Assembly (NCBI GenBank): GCA_021502835.1
Contig: JAKFGP010000022.1
Location: 1-64,000, forward strand
DNA: 64,000 nucleotides
DNA from: Streptomyces thinghirensis
GTDB taxonomy: Bacteria > Actinomycetota > Actinomycetia > Streptomycetales > Streptomycetaceae
Direction: 5' to 3'
Position 1 is the first letter of the stretch. Each line of letters starts with the position of its first letter. The notes under the pieces are model-generated. The model did not search any database, was not told the origin of the DNA, and worked only from the letters and a program-made list of their open reading frames with translations. Positions 53,001 through 62,178 of this stretch are shown in pieces. Position numbers and translations under genes: made by a program.

Positions 53001-53596
53001 ATGGACGAACGGCATCTCGTCAACGAACTGATGAAGGCGGTCGCGGAAGAGGCGCGTGAGTTCGCGGTCAGACCGCACTTCCCGGGCTGAAGAAATTCGC
53101 GGCCTTCGCCTACGTCGCCGAGAGGTTCGGCTACCGCTATCTGGGGCACGCCCCGGGGAACGCAGCTCTGGAACAACTCCTTACTTTCTCTTTCGTCGCA
53201 TGCCCGATGCCCGCGAGCGAGCCACCGCTCTCATGGGGGCCGACGCGGCCGCTCCTGTCGGGAACGCGCTGCCGGGTATGCGACCGGGGCTCGGTTTCAC
53301 CCGATCCCGGCGGCGCGGCCCGAGGTGGAAGTTCTTTATTCGCAGATGGTCGTTGACGCGAGTGGCCGGTACAACCCTCGCGTGCTGAGTAACATTCTGA
53401 TTCTGCCGATCGTCATGGCGATTTTCCTCATCTTCCCCGGCTACACGGTCGACAAGTACTCATTGCGGCGGGGATCTGGCTGGCCTTCTTCGCGCTCTAT
53501 CTGGTCGGCCTCTGTGTGTCGCGGTGCCGACGGGCCAAGCACCTCGCACGTCTTACCGCGGCGGGTGTGGAATGGCCTCCCCAAGTGGATGCATGA
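53001..53596 (+). CDS. Plus-strand membrane protein inside module C
   Basis: This protein of about 198 residues starts MDERHLVNELMKAVAEEARE at ATG 53001, with a strong ribosome site (AAGGAGGAGG). After a shift at 53090 comes KKFAAFAYVAERFGYRYL, then YFLFRRMPDARERATALMGA, VLYSQMVVDASGRYNPRVLS, a helix NILILPIVMAIFLIFPGYT and, after another shift, IAAGIWLAFFALYLVGLCVS with a basic end. Three or four shifts occur. It reads opposite to the module genes and breaks the otherwise tight link between the WXG100-like gene and the long effector-like gene. Confidence 0.65.
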
Positions 53597-53600
53597 GTGG

Positions 53601-53906
53601 TCACTTCTTGTTCTTGGCCCCGGACTTCTTCAGCTCGTCGTAGAGCGTTTGGTCCATCTTGAGGAATTCGTCGGAGGCCTTGTTGGCGAACTTCGAGACG
53701 CCTTTGGTCAACTTGGACAGTTGGCCGAAGCCGTAGTCCCAGGAACCGGCGAAGTCGTCACACGCGGACTGGAGTCCGGAGTGGCCGACCTGACTCGAGT
53801 CGGCACGTGACATCTCCTTCGACGCGTCCTTCATGCGGCCACCGCTGTTCTCAAGGGTGCGGGCCATCTCCTTCACATCGTCGGCGAAGAACTTCAAGAA
53901 CGACAT
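53601..53906 (-). CDS. Small WXG100-like protein, module C
   Basis: This is an intact protein of 101 residues, starting MSFLKFFADDVKEMARTLEN at ATG 53906. Two helices flank the turn DDFAGSWDYGFGQLSKLTKG, with Trp-Asp-Tyr-Gly in the WXG place. The tail is Lys-rich (LKKSGAKNKK). The similarity to the module A protein (EEWEYGIKQLRKFSKG) is clear at the turn. Its start is 31 nt downstream of the secreted protein stop. Confidence 0.82.
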   Translation of the reverse strand: MSFLKFFADDVKEMARTLENSGGRMKDASKEMSRADSSQVGHSGLQSACDDFAGSWDYGFGQLSKLTKGVSKFANKASDEFLKMDQTLYDELKKSGAKNKK

Positions 53907-53937
53907 GGGTGCCAGCTCCTAACCTGGTCAGCGGTTG

Positions 53938-54976
53938 ATCGACTGAATTTCCTGGACGACGACCTCTTGGTCGTTGCCGAAGGTCCCGTCGGGCAGATCG
54001 CCGCCCGCGCCGCCGCTGCCGGTCCAGGCGACCTCCCAGGTGACCGTGGCCTGGAGCTTGAAGCTGCCGTCTCCCGAGGAGCGCAGGTACTTGATGCCGC
54101 AGGGCGGATTCTGGTCGGCCTTGCCCTTGGCGTACGGCTCCCCGATCGAACCGTCGTCGTTGATCGTGCACTCGCCGGAGGCGGGGTAGGTCTCGGCGTC
54201 CGGTGTGCCCGGCTCCAGCTCGAGCGAGACGGGGGGTGGCGGTGGTGGTGGCCTGGATGTTCACGCCGCCGACGTCGAGCGACGCCGTGACCGACACCTC
54301 GTCGAACTCCGCCTTGTCGAGCCAGGCCCAGGTGGGCAGGTTGACCTTGGTCGCGTTCGCCGGGGCGAGAGTGACCGCGGTGTCGGGGGACCTTGATCCT
54401 GGCGTAGGCGAGTTGGGCGAGGATCTCCGGAGTGACGGCGTTCTCGACATTCGGCGCTTCGCCGTTCTCGACCCAGAACGTCTGGGTGTCACAGGCGAAG
54501 GCCGCCGGGTCGCCCGCTTCGGCGCGCTTCTCGTCCCGAACCGAGTCCCACCAGATTCCTTTCCCCGCCTCCTTCTTGTTGAAGTCCTCGTATGGCTCAC
54601 CGTTGATGTAGTGATCCTGCGAGAGCCGGTACGCCTCACCCACTCCACTGGCGTGGGTATGTCCCAGCGCTCGCGGAACTCGTCGGCGAACTCGTCCGGA
54701 GTCCACTTGGGCTCGTACCAGCAGGCGGGAGGGCTCCAGTCTTCCGCGGGCGTGAATCCACCAGGATGTATCCGTTCCGCCTCCGCCGGTCGAACCGGTG
54801 AAGACGATGCGGGATTCGAGTGTCTGGCCCCCGTCCCCGTCGTTGTTGCCCTCGACATCGAACTGGGACCCGCCGGGATCCTTGGCGAGCGCGGTGCCGG
54901 ACGCGGCGAGCACGCACGTGGCTGCCAAAGCCCCGGCCGCCGTCGCTATGAGCCGGGCTTTCCTCACTGCACGCAT
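53938..54976 (-). CDS. Secreted PPACWYEP-family protein, module C
   Basis: This exported protein of about 345 residues starts at ATG 54976, overlapping the lipoprotein stop by 13 nt, exactly as in module B. The signal peptide is ARLIATAAGALAATCVLAAS with cleavage after ALA. The mature part contains GGQTLESRIVFTGSTGGGG, DWSPPACWYEPKWTPDEFAD, KGIWWDSVRDEKRAEAGDPA, LPTWAWLDKAEFDEVSVTAS and, after shifts, TYPASGECTINDDGSIGEPY. It ends EIQSINR. The paralogue at 47015 matches over the whole length. Three or four shifts occur. Function is unknown. Confidence 0.8.
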
Positions 54977-55621
54977 GTCTCGCTCCCCCGTACAGAAGTA
55001 CCGTCGGTCGTCTGCCAGACGCCCCTGTTCCGTCTTCTCCAGCCGAGTGTTGTACAGCACGTAGGAATCGTCAGTGGCCGGAGCCTTGTCGACCTTTCCG
55101 GTCTTGCGGTCCTTGTTGTAGGCCTTTGTCTCGTCGGCGCAGAAGGAGACACCCGCGGACTTCTCGTCGAAGAGTTCGACCTTGGGATTGAAGTACCGGG
55201 TGGTTCCGGTGTACGTGATTCCGGCATCCAGCCACTTCTGCACCCACTTCACGGAGGTGGTGAGTGCCTTGCCCTCGTAGTAGAAGGTCAGCCCCGGAGT
55301 GTCCGTCTTGCCCTGGGTGATGGCATGGTTCATGGCGGTCTGCGCTCGCGCCGCGTCGGACAGGGCGGCGTCCTTGGCCGCGTCACTCGTCTCCCACTTC
55401 TCGAAGACGTCCTTGACACCCTTCGGGAGCGTGATCTCCGGGCGGTCGGCGGAGTCCGACGCGGCGCCGCTCGGTGCCGTGGCCGCAGGAGAGCTTTCGG
55501 TGTCCGCGCCGGCGATCTTGTCGTTGTCCTGGGACTTGTCGTCCCCGTCTCCACAGGCCGTGAGGAGTAGCGCTGCCGTTGCAGCGAATGCGGTGGCAAC
55601 GGGCAAAGAACGGCGCTTCAC
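54964..55621 (-). CDS. Lipoprotein of T7SS module C
   Basis: This protein of about 219 residues starts with GTG 55621, encoding KRRSLPVATAFAATAALLLT and then ACGDG (lipobox). The mature part has ITLPKGVKDVFEKWETSDAA, LTFYYEGKALTTSVKWVQKW, GTTRYFNPKVELFDEKSAGV and LYNTRLEKTEQG. One shift near 55025 hides the end (SVRGSETCVQ, TGA at 54964). It is paralogous along its whole length to the module B lipoprotein, and the upstream region is also shared. Confidence 0.87.
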
Positions 55622-55932
55622 AGTGGGCTCCCCGTGAGACAAAGATTCGGTCAAGAGGTCTGACGGTAGTGCTGGGGTTGTCGGTTTCGCCAGAGCGAAC
55701 TTCCCTGAAAAGCCTGACAATGCCGGGCGTACCACGCGCTATGTGGGAGCGGTCGTGTCCTGTCCGTGTCCTGATCGGTGACGGTTCAAGACACACGCAC
55801 TCGGCCCGGTCGTCGGTCGCCCGACGCTCGACCCTCTCGACGTGGGCACTTCCGGCAGGGGCGGGTGCGCCAGGGCTTCCGTCAGCAGAACGGAATGGAG
55901 CGATGCCTTTCGGGCCGCGGGGACGTCGGCGG
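55622..55932 (-). promoter_or_regulatory. Module C promoter with TTCGC-N4-GCGAA palindrome
   Basis: The palindrome TTCGC-caga-GCGAA lies at 55686-55699, 65 nt upstream of the lipoprotein start, and the flanking blocks match the module B promoter. The rest of this 311 nt gap, from about 55705 to 55932, contains no convincing gene; open frames there are Arg/Ser-rich shadows. Confidence 0.7.
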
Positions 55933-56882
55933 TCAAGTGAACGCTCCCTTGGGCACTTCCACCGTTCGCCACTCCACCCACCGAGCGAGGCGTTCGTCGC
56001 GGCCCGCCAGCCACAGCAGGAGATACGGCGCCACCAAGCCCACTGGCACCATGATCCCCGTGGGCAGGAACCAGCCCAGCTGGGCGGTGCCCAGGCAGGC
56101 GGCCAGCAAGGACGTGGCCATGCGGGCGAAGGAGGCCGCGACCGCCAGTGTCGCCTGGCGGCTCCCCGGGCTTCGCTGCAGCGCCGCGCTGATCGAGGTG
56201 CCCACCGCGGTGCCCGAGAAGAAGCCCCAGAGCAGGCCGCCGGGCAGGAACATGGCGGGTGCGCCCGCGTCCGGGAAGCCGAAGGACAGGCCGCACAGCA
56301 GGCCCGCGAAGGCTCCGCCGAAGCCGCAGACGAGGACGGCCGTACCGGCCAGGTGGGCGCGTATCCGCTCGGCCACGGTCAGACCGTCGGCACCGGGCAC
56401 CATCGGGAAGACGGAGCCCGAGCACACGGCGAACAGGGGGTGGGCTCAGCACGAGGAGCAGAGCCGCGCCGAACAGGCCGTCGGTCTTTCCGGGGCTGTC
56501 GGAGGCAGGGAAGATGCCTTCCACTTGCCAGGCTGCCGCCGCCAGCAGCACGGTGATCAGCCACTGGGCTGCCAGCAACACCCAACCCGCACCGATCCTC
56601 GCCCGTCGCAGCCACGCCACCGGCGCCTGCAGCAGGCCGGCGAGGGGGCATTGCTACGAGGAACCAGGCGACGATGAACGCCTCCATGCCACGGCCCGTT
56701 GTCCGGGCGCGTTCGAAGAGGGCAGGCGAGGAGGACAGCCCGAACCGTTCCGGTGTCGCGACCAGCGCGATGGTAAGGGCGAGTGCTCCCGCGATCGCCG
56801 TCGCGCCCGCCGCGATTCGCAGGGCGTTGACCCGGGAGCGCGCGGCGTCGGTCCCCGTGCGTGCGTCAGACGTCCGGCTCAC
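55933..56882 (-). CDS. Polytopic membrane protein
   Basis: This protein of about 316 residues has eight or so hydrophobic segments, among them IAAGATAIAGALALTIALVA, AFIVAWFLVA, GWVLLAAQWLITVLLAAAAW, GLFGAALLLVLSPPPVRRVL, TAVLVCGFGGAFAGLLCGLS and LGWFLPTGIMVPVGLVAPYL. It ends RTVEVPKGAFT. The GTG at 56882 (VSRTSDARTGTDAARSRVNA) is the likely start, because the lipoprotein frame ends at 56866. Two shifts occur near 56650 and 56440. No family was recognised. It is downstream of, and coupled to, a lipoprotein gene. Confidence 0.65.
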
Positions 56883-57636
56883 CCCCAGCTTCCCGTTCCC
56901 CAGCTTTCCGTTCTGCGCCTTCACCACCGCCGTCGGCAGCTTCGCGTCGCTCGGCTTGGAGTTCGCGATGGCGCTGCCGTCGACCGAGAAGTACACGGCG
57001 AGGACGTCGCCGCTGCGCACGGCCTGGGTGTGCACGGTGTGGGTGACGCCACGGAACGTCAGCGTGGAACGGAACCCGAGGGGACTCGTCGCCGGCCGCC
57101 GCCACCGGCTTCTCGGCGGTCACCGAGTCGTACGCGCTCGTGTTCTCGTCGGACTTGGCCGTGAAGCCGCCACCGCAGGCGTCCACCGCCTTCGACAGGC
57201 CGGACATCGCGGACTCGGCGCCGCCGGACTCGTACGTCGTGAGCGTTACGTACGTGAACGCGCCGATGTTCGCGCCACCGCTGTCGACGACTCGCGTGAG
57301 GTCGGCCTGGGGTTCTCCGAGCGGGAGTTGGTTCATGGCCAGGGCCAGCGGGGCGCAGGCGGGCTTGTCCACCGTGACCTCCCTTCGCCGACTTGGCGAA
57401 CACGAACTCGTCGTCGGGCTCCGTGACCTTCCTGTCGCCGGGGGCGTCCGCCTGCGTGATGGCGAGCTGCTGCAGCCGCTCCTCCGGCGTCGCCTGCTGC
57501 TCCTGCTGTTCCTGCGACGCGGTCGCCGCCGGCTTGTCCGCGTCCGAACCGGAGCGGAGTCCCCGCCACAGGCGGTGAGCGCGGCGAGGGAGAGCAGGGA
57601 GAGGGCGGAGAGGGCTGCCCTGGTGGGTCGGTTCAT
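56866..57636 (-). CDS. Lipoprotein upstream of the membrane protein
   Basis: This protein of about 256 residues starts at ATG 57636, encoding NRPTRAALSALSLLSLAALT and then ACGGDS, a lipobox. The mature part is Gln/Glu-rich at first (ASQEQQEQQATPEERLQQLA), then DDEFVFAKSAK, KPACAPLALAMNQLPLGEPQ, YVTLTTYESGGAESAMSGLS and AVDACGGGFTAKSDENTSAY, with two Cys likely bridged. After a shift near 57075 comes FRSTLTFRGVTHTVHTQAVR. It resembles general sensor-type lipoproteins of actinobacteria, but I cannot name a family. The 3' end is uncertain by one shift. Confidence 0.75.
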   Translation of the reverse strand: MNRPTRAALSALSLLSLAALTACGGDSAPVRTRTSRRRPRRRNSRSSRRRRRSGCSSSPSRRRTPPATGRSRSPTTSSCSPSRRREVTVDKPACAPLALAMNQLPLGEPQADLTRVVDSGGANIGAFTYVTLTTYESGGAESAMSGLSKAVDACGGGFTAKSDENTSAYDSVTAEKPVAAAGDESPRVPFHADVPWRHPHRAHPGRAQRRRPRRVLLGRRQRHRELQAERREAADGGGEGAERKAGEREAGGEPDV

Positions 57637-58221
57637 GGGGTTCCTTGAGATGTGTGGGGGAGAGGGGGCAGCAAGGAACGGTCCGGGTCCGGGTCCGGGC
57701 GGTGACTGTCAGAGGCCCGAGCTCCCCGCCCCGTGTTGTCCACGTGCTGCCCCGGGTCACGGATCCGAGCGAAGATCATGGCATGGGGATCCGGTCCCCC
57801 ACGGGCTCTCTCGTGAGTGAATCGTGCAGGCATCATGGCCGCGCCGTGACGAACGGCACCCGAAGGGGTGTCTCGGCGTATTGGTTCGTGATTCGCGAGC
57901 GCACAGTCGAGTTGCCCGGTCACGAGGCCGTGCTCAAGGGGGCTCTTGATGTGTGCAGTTGCAGACGGGTAATGGTGGCGGGGCGGTGCTTCAGAGGGCG
58001 GGCGCGCCTTGAGGGGGCTTATGTGCTGCTGGTACGGTGCGATGGCTTGACACTCGCCTTCAGCGCTCGGTATTCGCCCAGGTCGGACAGGTACGTCAGG
58101 GGGTGTCCCCGGACGTCACCAGTCAGGCAGGCGCGGGTGAAGTGTCTGAATTTGCAGGTTATTCCGCGTACTCGAGCAGTACGTGACAGTCGATTTTCTT
58201 GGTTGTACGGGGAGCGGTTGC
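57637..58221 (+). promoter_or_regulatory. Gene-free region ahead of the Tad operon
   Basis: No credible gene is seen in this 585 nt gap. Open frames here have poor composition and no ribosome sites. The stretch 57890-58200 has an unusual number of A and T for this genome (for example GCGTATTGGTTCGTGATT near 57876 and TTGCAGGTTATTCCGCGTAC near 58152) and must contain the Tad promoter. No clear palindrome was found. Confidence 0.4.
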
Positions 58222-58947
58222 GTGAAGATCCAGGAGCGTACGGGGGCGGGCGCGGGACGTTCCGCGGCTCCGGCTCAGCCGACGGTCGGCGACCGGCTTC
58301 CCCAGCCCTCCTCGCGAGCGCAAACCGGCGCTGGCCGCGCTGGCGGTGCTGCTGATCCTGCTGGGCGCGCTGGGCGCGACGATGCTGGTGCTGCGGGTCG
58401 GGGACCGGGTCGAGGTCGTCAAGGTGACGGCGGACATCCAGGCCGGCGAGTCCATCGGCGACAACGCCACATCCGTCATGGTCGCGGCCGACGACAGCAT
58501 CAACTACGTCGAGTGGACGAAGCTCGAGGCACTCAAGGACCTGAAGGCCAAGTCCACGATCTACAAGGACACGGTCGTGATGGGGCAGATGTTCGCCGCG
58601 GGGAGGCGCTTCCCGCAGGCAAGGCGTCCGTGGGCCTCGCCCTCAAGGAGGGCCAGTACCCGACGGGCATCAAGCCGGGTGACATCGTCGCCGCCTACCG
58701 CACCGGCGCGAACAACTCCGGCTCCTCCGGTTCCTCGGACTCCTCCGACAGCGACGCGTCGTCCTCCGCCTCGGGTGGGGCCATCGTCACCGATGCCCGC
58801 GTGACCGCCGTCAAGGGCGAAGGCGACTCCACCGTCACCACCGGCAACAAGGCCGTCACCGTTCTCGTCGACGAAGGCGACGCCGCCGCTCTCGCCTCGG
58901 CGGCCGCCGCCGGCGAGGTCGCCGTCGTACGCGTCCCCGGCAAGTAG
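58222..58947 (+). CDS. SAF-domain protein of the Tad cluster (CpaB-like)
   Basis: This protein of about 241 residues starts with GTG 58222 (ribosome site GGAGCGG). The N-terminus is cytosolic, followed by one membrane helix (ALAALAVLLILLGALGATML) and a SAF domain (VKVTADIQAGESIGDNATSV). A Ser/Gly/Asp-rich linker and GAIVTDARVTAVKGEGD and VTVLVDEGDAAALASAAAAG follow. SAF proteins of the CpaB/RcpC type help pilus assembly at the membrane. Shifts occur near 58310 and 58610. It is the first gene of the Tad operon. Confidence 0.85.
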   Translation: MKIQERTGAGAGRSAAPAQPTVGDRLPQPSSRAQTGAGRAGGAADPAGRAGRDDAGAAGRGPGRGRQGDGGHPGRRVHRRQRHIRHGRGRRQHQLRRVDEARGTQGPEGQVHDLQGHGRDGADVRRGEALPAGKASVGLALKEGQYPTGIKPGDIVAAYRTGANNSGSSGSSDSSDSDASSSASGGAIVTDARVTAVKGEGDSTVTTGNKAVTVLVDEGDAAALASAAAAGEVAVVRVPGK

Positions 58948-58965
58948 AAGGCGACCCCCGCAGCC

Positions 58966-59823
58966 ATGGCCCTCATCGCCCTCGCCGCCGACAAGGGTTC
59001 CCCCGGCGTCACCACCGCGGCCGTCGCCCTCGCGGCGGTCTGGCCGCGCCGCGTCCTGCTCGCCGAGACCGATCCGGCGGGCGGCGACCTGGTGTACCGG
59101 TCCGCAGCCGCGCACGGCGGTCCGCTCAACCCCAACACCGGCATGCTGTCGATCGCCGCCACCGCGCGGCGCGGCCTCGTGCCCGACCAGCTCTGGGACC
59201 ACGTACAGCCGCTCAGCGGCGGCCTCGAAGTCCTCGTCGGCCTCGGCAACTCCGAGCAGGCCGCCGGTCTCGCGGGCCTGTGGCCCACCCTCGGCCGGGC
59301 CTTCGCCTCCCTCGCCGACTCCCCGAACGCGCCCGCCGACGTCATCGCCGACTGCGGCCGTGTCAGCGGGGACACCCCGGCCGCGGAACTGTTCCCGCAC
59401 GCCGCGCTCGTACTCCTCATCTCCCGTACCGAGCCGGAGGCCATCGCCCGCGTCCGCGACCGCGCCGCCGCCCTCTCCACCAAGCTGCACGGCGGCCCGC
59501 GCGGCGCCGCGAGCCTCGGCATGCCGATGATCGGCGTCGTGCTCGTCGCCGACACGAACAACGCCGCCAAGCTTTCGGGCCAGGTCAACGACATGCTCGT
59601 GCACGCGCAGACCGGCGCCCGCGTGGTCGGCACGATCGCCGACGACCCGGCCGGCGCCGACCAGCTGGCCGGACGCAAGCGGGGACGGCTGGAGAAGTCG
59701 CTGCTCATCCGCTCCGCCCGCAAGGTCACCTCGGACCTGTACCAGCAGTTCGGCGCCGCCTGGTCCGTGCCCACCGGACCCGCCGGCACCGGCATGACCG
59801 GCCACGCGGGGGCCGGCCGATGA
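58966..59823 (+). CDS. tadZ: TadZ/CpaE-like P-loop ATPase
   Basis: This is an intact protein of 285 residues. It begins MALIALAADKGSPGVTTAAV, a deviant Walker A of the MinD/ParA type (K-G-S-P-G-V-T-T), followed by VLLAETDPAGGDLVYR and VIADCGRVSGDTPAAELFPH (Walker B region). The length and operon position fit TadZ, which marks the pilus assembly site. The usual first Lys of the deviant motif is present as DKG. The stop overlaps the tadA start (ATGA). Confidence 0.85.
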   Translation: MALIALAADKGSPGVTTAAVALAAVWPRRVLLAETDPAGGDLVYRSAAAHGGPLNPNTGMLSIAATARRGLVPDQLWDHVQPLSGGLEVLVGLGNSEQAAGLAGLWPTLGRAFASLADSPNAPADVIADCGRVSGDTPAAELFPHAALVLLISRTEPEAIARVRDRAAALSTKLHGGPRGAASLGMPMIGVVLVADTNNAAKLSGQVNDMLVHAQTGARVVGTIADDPAGADQLAGRKRGRLEKSLLIRSARKVTSDLYQQFGAAWSVPTGPAGTGMTGHAGAGR

Positions 59824-61127
59824 CCGCTGTCGACCACTCGTTGGTCAAGCGGTTCCGCCAGGACGCCGGCGACCGCATCTCCGAGCAGCGCCGCCAGGAC
59901 CAGGTCAGCGGCGTCACGCCGATGTCCACCGAGGACGAGCGGCAGTACGCGCGCGCCGTCATCGCGCAGATCCTGGAGGAGTACGCCCGCGCCGAGATCA
60001 ACGCCGGGCGTACGCCGCTGGACGCGGAGACGGAGGAGCAGTACGCCGCCGCCGTGCACGCCGCGCTGTTCGGCGTCGGGCGGCTCCAGCCGCTCCTCGA
60101 CGACCCCGAGGTCGAGAACATCGACATCAACGGCTGCGACCACGTCTTCGTCGGCTACTCCGACGGACGCGAGGAGCGCGGCGAGCCGGTCGCCGAGACC
60201 GACGAGGAGCTCATCGAGCTGATCCAGATCCTCGGCGCCTACTCGGGTCTGTCGTCCCGCCCCTTCGACTCCGCCAACCCGCAGCTGGACCTCAGACTGC
60301 CGGACGGTTCGCGTCTGTCGGCGGTCATGGACGTCGCCCGTCGCCCGGCGCTGTCCATCCGCCGCGCGCGCATGGGCAAGGTCTTCATCTCCGACCTGGT
60401 CGGCAACGGCACCCTCGCCCCCGAACTCGGCCACTTCCTGGCCTGCGCCGTCCGCGCCCGCAAGAACATCATGATCGCGGGCGCCACGAACGCCGGCAAG
60501 ACGACGCTGCTGCGCGCCCTCGCCAACGAGATCCCCCCGCACGAGCGGCTCATCACGGTCGAGCGAGCCCTGGAGCTCGGCCTCGACACCTTCCCCGACC
60601 TCCACCCCAACGTGGTGGCGTTCGAGCGAGCGGCTGCCCAACTCCGAGGGCCAGGGCACGATCAGCATGGCGGAACTGGTCCGCCGTTCCCTTGTATGAA
60701 CCCCTCCCGCGTCATCGTCGGTGAGGTGCTCGGCGACGAGATCGTGACCATGCTGAACGCGATGTCACAGGGCAACGACGGCTCGCTGTCCACGATCCAC
60801 GCCAACAGCTCGCACGAGGTCTTCAACCGTATTTCGACGTACGCCCTCCAGGCCACGGAGCGGCTGCCGATCGAGGCCAGCCAGATGCTGGTGGCCGGCG
60901 CCGTCAACTTCGTCGTCTTCATCCAGCGGCGCAACAACTTCCAGAGCGGCGGACGGCTCCAGCGCATGGTCACCTCGGTCCGCGAGGTGAACGGCGTCGA
61001 CGGCTGCGTGCTGTCCAGCGAGGTCTTCGCGGAGACGCCCGACGGCCGGGTCGTACCGCACGCCCCCATAGCCTGCCTGGAGGAACTCATCGCCTACGGC
61101 TACCGGCCCAACGGAACGTGGGGGTGA
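59820..61127 (+). CDS. tadA: TadA/VirB11-like secretion ATPase
   Basis: This ATPase of 435 residues starts MTAVDHSLVKRFRQDAGDRI. It has an N-terminal domain with LFGVGRLQPLLDDPEVENID, an Arg finger region (RRPALSIRRARMG), Walker A GATNAGKTTLLRALANEIP, Asp box LITVERALELGLD, Walker B MNPSRVIVGEVLGDEIVTML and a His box SLSTIHANSSHEVFNRIS. Two compensating shifts garble residues between 60625 and 60705. It powers pilin assembly and retraction. Its stop overlaps the tadB GTG. Confidence 0.92.
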   Translation: MTAVDHSLVKRFRQDAGDRISEQRRQDQVSGVTPMSTEDERQYARAVIAQILEEYARAEINAGRTPLDAETEEQYAAAVHAALFGVGRLQPLLDDPEVENIDINGCDHVFVGYSDGREERGEPVAETDEELIELIQILGAYSGLSSRPFDSANPQLDLRLPDGSRLSAVMDVARRPALSIRRARMGKVFISDLVGNGTLAPELGHFLACAVRARKNIMIAGATNAGKTTLLRALANEIPPHERLITVERALELGLDTFPDLHPNVVAFERAAAQLRGPGHDQHGGTGPPFPCMNPSRVIVGEVLGDEIVTMLNAMSQGNDGSLSTIHANSSHEVFNRISTYALQATERLPIEASQMLVAGAVNFVVFIQRRNNFQSGGRLQRMVTSVREVNGVDGCVLSSEVFAETPDGRVVPHAPIACLEELIAYGYRPNGTWG

Positions 61128-62178
61128 CGGACATGACGAAGCCCACGACTCTGGCCGCGCTGGACTCGCTCAGCTCCATGGGCGGCCTGTTCTCCACCAC
61201 GGTCCTGTACGCGCTCGGTTGCGGCGTCGCCGTCGGCGGCGGACTCGCCCTCCTCCTGGTCGCCGTACGCGGACTGCCCGCCAAGCCCGAGCACGAGAAG
61301 CGCCAGGCCAGCGAGCGGGCCAACGAACTGATCCGCTGGGCGGGCCGGCGCGGCTCCCTGGCGGCCATCGTCGGCCTCGTCGTCCTGCTCCTCACCCGCT
61401 GGGCGGTGCTGGGCATCGCGGCCGGCATCCTCGTCTTCTTCTGGGACCGCCTCTTCGGCGGTGCCGCCGAGGAACGCGCCGCCATGAAGCGGGTGGAGGC
61501 CCTCGCCTCCTGGACGGAGTCGCTGCGCGACACCATCGCGGGCGCGGTCGGCCTGGAGCAGGCCATCCCGGCCTCCGCCCGCGCCGCCGCCCCGGTCCTG
61601 CGCCCGCACCTGGACGCCCTGGTCGACCGGCTGCGCTCCCGCACGCCGCTGCCGGAGGCACTCCAGCACCTCGCCGACGAGATCGACGACGCTTCCGCCG
61701 AATCATCGTCGCGGCGCTGATCCTCAACGCGCGCCTGCGCGGTCCGGGCCTGCGCCAGGTGCTCGGCGCGCTCGCCAAGTCGGCGCGCGAGGAGGTCGAC
61801 ATGCGCCAGCGCGTGATGGCCCAGCGCGCTCGACCCGCCGTTCCGTCCAGATCGTCGTGGCGGTGTCGGTCCTCTTCGTCCTCGGACTGTCCATCTTCAA
61901 CCGGGACTTCGTCGAGCCGTACGGCTCGCCCGTGGGCCAGCTCGTACTGGCCTGTGTGTGCGGGCTGTTCGCGCTGGGGTTCTGGTGGATGCGTAAGTTG
62001 TCGACCATCGAGACGCCCGACCGCTTCCTGGTCCGGGACGGCTCCGACGTGCAGTTCGTGCGTCCCCGCACACCGGGTCGATCGGGCCGGCCCGGTCAGC
62101 CGGGTCAGCTCCGCGCAGCGGCTGCCGCAACCGTCCCAGCCGTCGCAGGCGTCTGGGGACGAGGGGGTACGACGATGA
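61124..62178 (+). CDS. tadB: TadB-like inner-membrane platform protein
   Basis: This protein of about 350 residues starts with GTG 61124 (GTGA overlap with tadA). Helices STTVLYALGCGVAVGGGLAL, GSLAAIVGLVVLLLTRWAVL and GIAAGILVFFWDRLFG are followed by the T2SSF domain (VEALASWTESLRDTIAGAVG, LEQAIPASARAAAPVLRPHL, LADEIDDASA). After shifts come LILNARLRGPGLRQVLGALA and the last helices (QIVVAVSVLFVLGLSIF, LVLACVCGLFALGFWWM). Two or three shifts occur. The stop overlaps the tadC ATG. Confidence 0.88.

Noticed and set aside
57645..58355. A 236-codon plus-strand open frame ahead of the Tad operon
   Set aside because: It has no ribosome site and poor composition, and it overlaps the real SAF gene in another frame.
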